Shown here: piece after piece, positions 55,228 to 64,000 of the stretch
How the letters are laid out: each line of letters opens with the position of its first letter
How positions within the stretch are numbered: the stretch's first letter is position 1
Assembly (NCBI GenBank): GCA_021030905.1
Contig: JAGFMI010000001.1
Span: 2,337,230 to 2,401,229, forward strand
Direction of reading: 5' to 3'
Length of the DNA: 64,000 nucleotides
Source: Pyrenula massariospora
Taxonomy: Eukaryota > Ascomycota > Eurotiomycetes > Pyrenulales > Pyrenulaceae
Made by a program: the position numbers and the translations under genes
The notes under the pieces: generated by a model
What the model was told of the DNA's origin: nothing
The model's database searches: none
Seen by the model: the letters and a program-made list of their open reading frames with translations, nothing else

Positions 55228-55820
55228 ATTTCAGGTGAATCTTCTCAAATGCTTGACCGAGTCTTGAGAACAGTATCCAACTTCTATCAAGATTGCAGCA
55301 TAGTGTTGAATTAATGCCGCAGCTGTGCCACGCGTCGTTGCCTGCGCAGACTTGCTCGTGGCCGATTCTCGTTGGCTGTAAAATGTTGTCCTCAGGCTCT
55401 GCCATTGGTTGAGGGATAACCATGGTGGGTTACACGAAAGCCTTGCGAACTGTTTGACAGGCGGCCGCTCACACATGAAGTGTTGGAGACGGCCTCTCTA
55501 CATGCGTTCTGATGAGGAGCTAGTGGCTCAACAGCGAGAAGTCGAGGGGCCGACTATGGTGAGTATTTATTGTCGATGTGATGTTTTGGTCGATCCAATG
55601 GGAGTCTGACTCGTGGATGTCATGGTGTTGTTGTCCATGCTGCCATATTTCAGTGGTGGCGTCTCTGATGTCTTCATTTTGAGGCCGATGAAGAGGCGGA
55701 GTCCAGATGGGTTCATGCTGGTTTTGAGTTTTAATCAATTGGTATCCGCAATGAACCTGCCTGCATCTATTGCCTGGATTGTTTTGGCGTTTGAAAAACA
55801 GCAGTAGCTTCAATAATTGA

Positions 55821-55856
55821 GCATGCTCGACCCCGGTAGCGCATGCTCGACCCCCC
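55821..55856. repeat. Two-copy 20-bp direct repeat
   Basis: The unit GCATGCTCGACCCC is repeated with a 20-nt period. It is too short to call a minisatellite. Confidence 0.6.
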
Positions 55857-57933
55857 TTCGTTATCCCAAATACCATGGCTGGAAGAAATCCGCATGTAAT
55901 GGCACGCTTAACACTGTCAAAGATTAGAAGGTGTGCAGAATTTGATTCACCGCATCTCCGCCGAAGGTAAGGGATGGACGATAATTGAAATATATAGCGT
56001 CAATGCGCCGTTTGGTTCGAGTGTATTCCCCCATCGAGGCTTGGTAGACTGTCACCAAAGCCTTTTTCCTACCAAGGCTAGCGGTCAGAAGTCGAGGCAC
56101 TTCCTACCCGCTAATAATTGACCTGAGGAGCCCGAGGGCGCCGCCAGGACTACTGTCTCCCAGCCTCGTACAGTACAATCCTTCATAATCTTCATCAACC
56201 CCTACAAATTGGAAGACATTCCCCAACCGCAGTCTCCACCTCCGGTCTATGCGAAGCCTCACATTTAGCCATTCACAAGAAACAGAACTCTGTACTAGTT
56301 GCTCTGAGTGTTGCTGACGACCCCATCACTTGCGCTTTAGCGGGGTCCTGCCGTGATCATTGGCACCATGTCTCGCTTAATGATCGCATTCGCACCTTGT
56401 TCTATCTAGAAGGCTAAGGATCCTTGATTGGAGCCTTTTACATCGTAGGACCTTTCTTCATGACTCTCATATGGGCTTAGATCAGCAGCAAAAACTCGGC
56501 CGGCCAGACATACTAGCTGCTTGGACTAGTTTTTAAAATATCTAGCCACTGTGAGAAGCTAACTTGTAGCAGAGTCCCAGCTAGTAAGCCTTCGAGAACT
56601 ATTCACGACCTTCCTCCTTGATGTCAGCCTCTCGATCTGACACTGTACAGCTACTGAAGTGATTTCCTATCTCACTGTCCAGTCAATCGCTTCATTGATG
56701 ACTAATGTTCCCTTCTATCTCAAATTCCGACCCAAGACTTAGCGGAACTGGCAATCGACAAGCCCGGCTAAGAGAGCGAAGTCAAAGATATTAATGGCGT
56801 TGCGCAAGGAATCTCCACTGTCTGTGATATCCTCTACATTTTGCCGGCTATAGGCTAAACCTTTCCAGCCGGTGTTTGGATGACTGGCACCGCAGTGTAA
56901 TGAGACAATCCTAGGCTTGCATTTCCCCCGCACTTCGCATCCTCGCCGAGCTGTACCTAGAATTACCTTGGAGCTGCATTGCAGCCTTATTTCAACACCT
57001 CACAGAACGTCTTTGACGATGAAGCTTACGTGGTCAGAGCGGATCTTGGTTCCTAAGCGCAGATTAGGAAATTCCGATGGTGCAAGATGTGACACACAAA
57101 AGATCGCGGCCGGCAGCGGCCGAAATGTTACTTTCTCCCATACTCTAGCCTCCAACTTTCATGCATAGCTAATGTGATTGATTCGCTGTTCACTTGTCCC
57201 CTTTGGAACATGCCGCTTGCATCAAAGAGGCAAGGCATCTGGCACATAGCGCTATTACAGAAGACATCACGTCGATGAACAAGTACTCACGACATAGATG
57301 ACTGCATTTCCTACAAAAGATTTCATGCACCTCTGCTCATTGTTACCACCTGCCTTGGTATATTTCTTTCAGTGCCTTTACGATACTTAGGGATGCATCG
57401 CAAAGGCCCAGAAAGATCTGTGGTGGAATGATAATGGATTTACTCTATGACCCTTGCTTCTGTTCCATTTGAATACTGTATGACAAGATCTCGCATTATC
57501 TTATTCATCTCATTATGTCCAACCGAGAAGAACCCCTGGTGATCTACATCACGATGGATGACCCAGGGAGGTCCAATGCTCGATCTAAGAAAGGACCCCT
57601 TCATAACTAGCTAAGGCTGCTGCCACATTCTTTCCTCTCCAGTGCCCGCGAAATGCTTCAACCGCAATGCAGCCCTATTTCACTGCACAGAGAACAATCT
57701 ATCGGAAGTCGCCGTAAACTTTATAGCGAAGAGCATGGGCAGCGTCGTGCCTAGGTCCATCTACAAAACGCGTTGTTTGTCAGCTGCTCGCATGGTATCT
57801 CATTCGTCTTTTCGCCATAGTTCTTCCCCTATTTGATGTCATGTAGCGTTCGAGCACAGAATTGATTACAAATTAACGACAGGGATATCGCTGAGAAGTG
57901 CCTTCGTCTTTACCTTGACCGACGCGACCAACA

Positions 57934-57939
57934 TATAAA
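57934..57939 (+). promoter_or_regulatory. TATA-like box upstream of epoxide hydrolase
   Basis: TATAAA lies 88-93 nt before the ATG at 58027. Position and match are suggestive only. Confidence 0.35.
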
Positions 57940-58026
57940 CAATCGTCTTGTGCTTGATTGCCCTCAATATGCACATTTACAACACACAAAATTTTGTGCG
58001 GACAGCAATTGCTCCACACAACCACA

Positions 58027-59395
58027 ATGCGTGCTCAAGCTACTCTGTCCGTCTTATTCTTCGCCTTGAAAATTCAAGGTCAAGCATTTACGATCCCGAA
58101 TGTCAGCATAACCTTTTCAAAGGATATCCTTCCCTTTCAAATCAGTGTTGATCCTATGTTTATTGAAGATACTCGGCAACGGGTAGCCAATATTCGATTG
58201 CCCGTAAATACAGAGAGTTTTCCTTTTTCTGATGGCCCAATCATTCAAAATGCAACAGCAGTGCGTGATGTGTGGGTGAATGACTACAAATGGGAAGCTG
58301 TGCAAGAATCCATCAATGCTAAGTAAAAATTTCGGTTCCAAGTGTGTGCCAAATGCTAACCGCAAATTAAGCTTACAGCAATATACTACTATTGTTGAAG
58401 CTGATGGTTCAAACTACACTGAGCCAGTTCCTCTTCACTTTGTTCACCAAAAGTCTACCAGGCCAGATGCAATTCCTTTACTATTTGTCCACAGCTGGCC
58501 TGGTTCTTTCCTGGAAGTAGGCAACATCATCAGTCTCTTAACCAACCCACCGAATGATAGCCTTCCAGCCTTTCACGTGGTTGCGCCATCAATCCCTGGT
58601 TTCGGTTTCTCGCCCGCTCCAATAGCGCCTGGGTGCGGACCTATTGCAACAGTTCACGCCTTCAACTCTCTCATGCACAAACTGGATTATCCACGCTATG
58701 TTGCTCAAGGTGGCGATTGGGGCGGTGTACTCATCCGCTACATCGCCGCATTCTACCCAGACTCTCTCGTCACCCTCCTCGACACCTTCTACATCATCCA
58801 GCCCAATTCCACGGACCAAGCCCGCTTCGCAGCCAACCAAACCACCCCCGAAGAAACAGCGTACATCAGCACCATTAATAACTTCGACAACCATCTGTCG
58901 GGATACCGTTTTATCCAGGAAACCGAGCCCCTCTCGCTCACCTACGCCATGAACGACTCGCCCCTAGGCCTAGCCATGTGGATCTACCAGGCGATCCGCG
59001 ACGCTGTCGACTGGACCGTCCCAACCACGCCGGCCCGCTTCGACGCCGCCGAGGTGGTCACCTGGACGCTGATGTACTGGATCCAGGGGCCCTACGGCTC
59101 CAACCGTTTCTACAAGGAGGGCGTGACCGACGGGGCGTGGACGGGCCTGTCCGGCTACGCCTTTGGAGATCTGCCGTACGTCACGCAGCCGATCGCCATC
59201 TCGGAATTTCCGCACGACATCTGGTATGATCTGCCTCTGGACTGGGCGCAGAGAGAAGCCAATGTCCGCGTGAGATTCAAGCATGATAAAGGGGGCCATT
59301 TTGCCGCATTTGAGGTGCCGGAGCTGTTGGCGGAGGATTATTGGGCGTGGTTCGGAGATCGGGAGGCGAGCGGGACTAAGGTCTTTTATGAGTAG
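58027..59395 (+). CDS. Secreted epoxide hydrolase (microsomal/EHN type)
   Basis: Alpha/beta hydrolase opening epoxides to diols. Exons 58027-58322 and 58372-59395 with a 49-nt intron (GTAAAA donor, TGCTAAC branch, TTAAG acceptor) that removes a stop and joins ESINAN to LQQYTTIVE; 439 aa. A signal peptide (MRAQATLSVLFFALKIQG) is followed by the EHN N-terminal domain with VNDYKWEAVQESINA. The core has LLFVHSWPGSF (oxyanion hole), AQGGDWGG (nucleophile Asp about 214), a cap region and DKGGHFAAFEVPE (catalytic His about 410). GC content is visibly higher from about 58700 to 59250 than in the N-terminal half. Members may detoxify host or environmental epoxides; the substrate is unknown. Confidence 0.9.
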
Positions 59396-59917
59396 TGTGA
59401 GTATGCAGGTCACGTTAGGATTTCTTCGGGGGCAGTATCGCTTTAAGCTGCGTGGTCGAGGTGCGTACACTCAGTCACCTTCTTTCTCTCAGGGGTCGAT
59501 AGGTACCCGGGATAGGCTTCATTGAGTCGATCATGGGACGACGAACGGGATGGCCTAATTAGATCCTATATTGCCTTGCATTATGTTAAAAATGTTATGC
59601 TTGCCGCCCTCAATTCTTCTGAAAGCTGGAGGCTCTACCCTCCAACCCCTTAGCCCCCAACTCTTAAATGAGCATGATAGGTGGCTATGCCTAGAAATTC
59701 CAACACGTTACATCTTCCCCGCTGCAAGCACGTCATTTCTAAGTTTTACGTCTTGCTAGTCTATATATCTAATCTGTGGAAGCAGTACACCCTTTGCTCG
59801 TAAGGAATTTTCTCGCGCTTCAAAAGTAAAATTGGATTGTTAGCTTCTTGGATGCTAAATATTACGCATTGCTTCACTGCTATTAAGCCCCGAGCATCTT
59901 CTGGTGTCATTTCATGG
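59396..59917. other. Intergenic, convergent 3' flanks
   Basis: Between the epoxide hydrolase and zincin copy 1. No gene seen. Confidence 0.5.
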
Positions 59918-61282
59918 TTAAATGAGTCCCACTTCACGAACCAGCCTGCCAGCATAGGCCGCGGCTTGTGGTCGAGCCAGGCGAAAACCACGATCGGCGA
60001 GCTTAGCCAGTAAACAGAAGTGGACGTAGTTTTCTACATTTCTAAAACAGTCGGCTGGGGATAGATCCTGAGATCTTTGCCAGCCAAAGGCTAAGATCAC
60101 ATTGCCATTGGAGTCGCGTTTGTCGGTGCTTACGTCCTCCACTAAGTAATGCGGTATTAGCAAGGGCAAAGAATGCAACCAACTTTTTCTCAATGACGAT
60201 GTCAGTGGATAGGGGCCGCACGGTAAGAAGGGCAGACTTCAACATGAAGCAGGCGAAGAATTATCGCCATAAACCACTGGAATAATGGAAACAGAGACTC
60301 ACGATCAGCAGGTGGAAGATGGAAGAACTGTCGGAATTAACTAAGAGTCAGCGAGCCTTTGCTTCGTAATCTATGGCCACAAACCTCGTGAAGAAGAACT
60401 CTAGCGGTCATTGGCCAAAGCGCCTGAATCGTGCCAGACCGGTCATACCTCCCGCTGGTAACTAGCTGGGCTAGATCTTTGTTTGAGGGGATGTCTTCAA
60501 ATGAGTGAATGTGCGATCGTAGCTGATTATCACATATCTTTGAAAAGTATTCAAGTCAGCCTCTCCGTGTTCATGAAATTATGGGGAATGCCAGGTCTAC
60601 AAACAGTGACTACACCTCGCTCTTCCGGCATCAATGGTAATGTTAGTGACTCAGCTTCATCGTCCCCAAGCCACCTATCAGCAGTATAAGTTTTGGCTCG
60701 GGTTTCAGGGTCTTCGCAGCCGACAGAAGAGCCCATAACCGCACCATTATGTCTATCCTCCCATTCTTGATATTGCTCAAATTCGTTACGCCACTTCGGT
60801 CGTTCAGCCTGGGGAATGTACCATAGTGGTCTAGCATCGGGAGGTGGATCTGGACGTAAAGTCCACCTTGAGCTTCCATTTAGACTCTGAATGTCGTTAT
60901 CGCAATAAAAGCGGTAGTTTGCGCTCCATCTGTTATATGTCTCTCGCATTGTTACAAACATGCGGAGCGTTACTTACTGCTGTCAGCTGTTTATTAAGGA
61001 CTTTTTTGAGATGATGTCTTGATTCTCACACTCGACGGTATTAAACGCTACTCGGTCTGTTTTCTGCTTTTTAAACAGCCTGATGAACACATCTGCTTGA
61101 TTTAGATCATCAGGATTATGCAATCGGGTCAAAGCCCGGGTAGCTATGTCACGCGCTCCTTGAAAACCTCGTGCAAAGTTTCGTCCCTTTGTTCCAGTTA
61201 TACATGATCGATCAATCCAGTATGTGAATCCACAGGCGTATGAGCTAAGGAAAAGAGCAAGAAGACTTGAAATGTTCCTCAT
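59918..61282 (-). CDS. Secreted HExxH metallopeptidase-like protein (copy 1)
   Basis: Five exons: 61282-61030, 60972-60605, 60522-60385, 60327-60303 (25 nt) and 60141-59918; about 335 aa. The signal peptide is MRNISSLLALFLSSYA. Next come TYWIDRSC, FQGARDIATRALTRL, ADVFIRLFKK, SANYRFYCDND and AVMGSSVGC. The zincin motif HEFFH spans the exon 3/exon 4 junction (residues about 252-256), followed by LPPAD. The C-terminal exon has ENYVHFCLLAKLADRGF. Similar fungal secreted proteins are called M35-like or lysine-specific-metalloendopeptidase-like; a third zinc ligand was not identified, so activity is unproven. It pairs with copy 2 at 62324-63663. Confidence 0.75.
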
Positions 61283-62323
61283 GGAGATAGACAAGGTGTG
61301 TGGGAAACAGGATCAATATTGAGATAAGATGGACGAGACTATTGTGCGCCTTCGCATGCCAAGTGGGCGAGTGCAACGTCTGATATGACTAAGAGAGAAA
61401 GAAGATAAAGGAGCTTTCATCACAGTTTTCACTGCAGAAAGCTTCTCGGTGATTTCCGATCCGTACGTTAGCCTTCAATGCAAGGCCACAGATCCCGAAT
61501 CTTGCGCGAGACCCCGGACCGGTGGCAAGATCCGTCCAAAAGAATTGCGGCAAGGACAAGAAATGCGAGACTACTAATAGAAATCGATTGATTGGTGGAG
61601 CAAAATTGTAGTTCCGCGAATTTTAGATCAAAGAAGGGCTGAGGGATGTTGCATGAGTTGGAGGGTCGGTCTCGCCAAGCCACTCCTCACCTTAGCCAGT
61701 CTCAGCCCCAGAGTTCAAGATTTGAGTGAGATAGCATAGTCGTCCGTCAGACTGAATCATGAGTTTCCTACTAGATTAGTCGCGAAGCATTAGAATTTAT
61801 CTAATGGACTTTGTGACGGCGGTGTTTCGTTAATTTGCATAGATCTCTTGCTTCAGCCGGAGCTGTTTGGATTACGCCACTGGTATGAGCGGGAGCTCTG
61901 CTTCGACTCGTACACAAGGAGCAAGGTCCAACAGTGAGGGTCTTCGTGCAGGTTATCCATTCCATGTAGGTAAGAACGACTTTAACAGCCGACCACCAAC
62001 GAATGCTTTATACTTTGAAGATGAATACCTGCTAACCTTAAAAGGGTTTTAATCTCCTAGAAAATGGCTGGCGGTATGCTACATCTGTTCGCACCTGGAT
62101 GTTATTGAATGTAGCGAATGCCGGAATGCCAATTTTCCCAGGAAAGCCAGACTCCAACGTAAAGAAAACTGCGAATGCAATCGTGAAAGCGATATTTGAC
62201 ACCCGCTTACTGTCTTGGCTGCCAAAATCTTCGCGCACGCTGTCTTTTAATATCCACGTTATATTTTGTACATTTGAATTACATCTGCGAAAATGTTCTC
62301 CATGCCCAGATATTTCTCTTAGA
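61283..62323. other. Spacer between the tandem metallopeptidase-like genes
   Basis: About 1 kb, AT-rich, including the promoter of copy 1. Short ORFs only; no clear relic of a third copy was found. Confidence 0.5.
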
Positions 62324-63663
62324 CTAGCGCGGCTGCATCACCCTCCTATCACGCACAAGCTCCCCGGTCAATCGTCCCTGCGCGTCTTCGGTCTTAAGAC
62401 GCCAACCGCGATCGGCAAGCTTGGCAAGCACACCAAAATAGACGTAATTCTGGACATTATTCAGGGAGCGGCTAGCTGAGAGAGTTTGCACATCTTGCCA
62501 ACTCGTGGCTAAGTTGCCAGGCGTGCTCGGAGATCTATGGTCGAGGTCTAAAGTACGAGATATTAGCATATCAAGACGGGAAGGTGAGCTGTATGAGATG
62601 GGAAAGGGGACATAGCAAAGGAAACGGAAGCTGGGCATGAGAAGTTGGCGATAGGTAATTTCACTGGCGAAGGGGGACGAACGACTCCATGGAGGGAGAT
62701 GGAAGAACTGTCAGGTAGCAGTGAGAATGGTAAATAACTAGTTCTCGGACATTGGTCAGGCCGAACCTCGTGAAATATAGTAACAGTTGTCATTGAATCA
62801 AAGGCTTGTAGAGGACCTGCTTCGCTAGTCGATACATTTATGACGTAGCGCCTTAGATCTGCCGCATCGCGCAGGTCATCAAAAGAATGGAGACCTCCAT
62901 CTAACTGAAAATTACAAATCTAAAAATTTAGATCTTTTAGCTTCTTCTATTGGAGAGAAAAGTTGGATGGGGAGGACAAACAGTGATTGTGGCCCTGTCT
63001 CGTGGCAAAAACGGACTGATCTGGCTCAATGGGTAGGCGGCAAGGATGTCACGCTCCCACATCGATCGAGTGTATGTCTTCGCCCGAGTCAAAGCACGTC
63101 TACAACCCACTGAGAAACCCATCGCCATGAAATTCTCGAGATCATCCCATTCCATGAACGTATGCCCTAGGGTCACCGTAAACCATGGCCGTTGCCTTTG
63201 TTCAACGTAATCTGTTGGCCAGGGAGGTCTTGGGTCAGGCCGAAGTTTCCATCTCGAAGTCCCGTCCAGATTCTGCGTATCGTTGTCGCAGTAGAAACGA
63301 TAATTTGCAGATTCCTGGAAGGCCGTAAAGAGCATATCAGATAATTCCATTAGGGTGTCTAGCCGCTATCACGTTAGCCCAGCAACAATGGCTTTAAAAT
63401 GGATCCTCACTCTCGACTTTACTGAAAGTAGCCAGCCTAGTCGTTTCTTCTTTGAAGATTATAGAGAACACCTCTGCCATATACGTATCCCTCGGGTCGC
63501 GCATTCTTGCTAATGCTCTTGTCGCCAGATCTTGAGCTCCATAGAAGGCGGCCCAAAAGGCGTCGTACCTGGGAAGACTCGAACATGACTCATCGACGTA
63601 GTAAGAGTAACAAGAAGCTGAAGATATCAAGACAAGTGTAAAGAATAATGCGGAAGACTTCAT
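62324..63663 (-). CDS. Secreted HExxH metallopeptidase-like protein (copy 2)
   Basis: Five exons: 63663-63411, 63358-62982, 62904-62767, 62707-62683 (25 nt) and 62547-62324; about 338 aa. Exons 1, 3, 4 and 5 have the same lengths as in copy 1 (253, 138, 25 and 224 nt). The signal peptide is MKSSALFFTLVLISSASC. Shared blocks: YYVDESC, FYGAQDLATRALARM, AEVFSIIFKEE, SANYRFYCDNDTQNLDG, GFSVGC, HSFDDL, VTIFHE/FFHLPPW and QNYVYFGVLAKLADRGWRL. HEFFH is again split by an intron. Donors GTTTGT and GTTCGT are weak but conserved in position between copies. A secreted zincin-like role is inferred. Confidence 0.75.
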
Positions 63664-64000
63664 CGTGGATGAGGATACTATTTCTCATACCTACAAGAGA
63701 CGCTGAACACGCGTCATGGGAGCTCGGGGGTCCACTTTTGATGTGAGATTGTATTAAAAGAACATAAGATCAAAGCAAAGCTCCGCCGCATTTTTTTTTT
63801 CGTGCGTTTCATTGTGTTGAAGGGTCTCGTGAGACTGTCGGACGAGTCTTTTATCCTGCGAGAGGTAATTATGGTCCAGCATTCCAGGGCTCTCGAAAAG
63901 GATAGTAAAAGTGGAACGTTCACATCAGACGGAGTCATTCCTATGCTCCTGTCCGACATAATGTTCAATCCAAGATTCCAAAACCGCTTCCTCATTGACT
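63664..64000. other. Upstream region of metallopeptidase-like copy 2, window end
   Basis: Contains a T-run near 63792. A short minus ORF (63714-63995) has no motif. No gene supported. Confidence 0.5.

Larger units (their letters stand above)
55228..58026. other. Long gene-poor stretch
   Basis: About 2.8 kb. Contains a two-unit 20-bp direct repeat (55821-55856) and an isolated string at about 56085-56103 resembling the MITE arms seen at 31.3 kb. No gene supported. Confidence 0.5.

Noticed and set aside
56085-56103. GGTCAGAAGTCGAGGCAC, similar to the MITE arm at 31.3 kb
   Set aside because: No inverted partner found nearby, so it is a solo arm at best or a chance match.
58970-59470. 166-aa minus ORF
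   Set aside because: Antisense to the GC-rich part of the epoxide hydrolase.

Overview
The window is nuclear DNA from a filamentous ascomycete (Pezizomycotina, probably Dothideomycetes; the class is inferred). The support is many short GT-AG introns, mostly 46-98 nt, with CTAAC/CTGAC-type branch points; fungal-specific families (Abp2, HookA, Nce101, RPC82); and a nuclear 18S rRNA gene split by several introns. All gene models below were spliced by hand from the sequence and checked for frame. Exon junctions are predictions, strongest where a conserved protein motif crosses them.

Layout. 1-2452 (minus): 18S rRNA gene, 3' end cut off by the window edge, carrying three group I introns and one spliceosomal-type intron. 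2453-3621: rDNA spacer, then a 100-N gap at 3622-3721. 3.9-21.9 kb is a dense housekeeping block: BRX1, NAA35, ATP15 and RPC82 (all minus), QCR2 (plus), Abp2 (minus), an F-box/LRR protein (plus), the mitochondrial GTP/GDP carrier GGC1 (plus) and a small NCE101 gene (plus). 22-27.7 kb is gene-poor, with one secreted protein and a nested inverted-repeat element.

27.7-36.4 kb holds the most unusual feature: four related minus-strand genes derived from the Gag/protease region of Ty1/copia-type retrotransposons. They alternate in two types (A-B-A'-B') with no reverse transcriptase, integrase or LTRs seen, and the protease-type Asp motif is missing. 37-46 kb returns to conserved genes: a dimeric-dihydrodiol/D-xylose dehydrogenase-like oxidoreductase, the mRNA 3'-end factor PCF11, a small I9 protease-inhibitor-like protein with a 10-nt exon, and the dynein adaptor HookA.

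46-64 kb is accessory: an LRR protein with a repeated acidic tail, a six-cysteine secreted protein, a zinc-ribbon orphan, an OTT_1508-like deaminase, a secreted epoxide hydrolase, and two tandem secreted HExxH (zincin-like) proteins with nearly identical exon structure. Intergenic space grows markedly in this part and in 22-27 kb.

The housekeeping genes serve ribosome assembly, Pol III transcription, N-terminal acetylation and mitochondrial energy metabolism; nothing shows that they act as one pathway. The Gag/protease-derived array, the deaminase and the zincin pair are the best candidates for undescribed biology.
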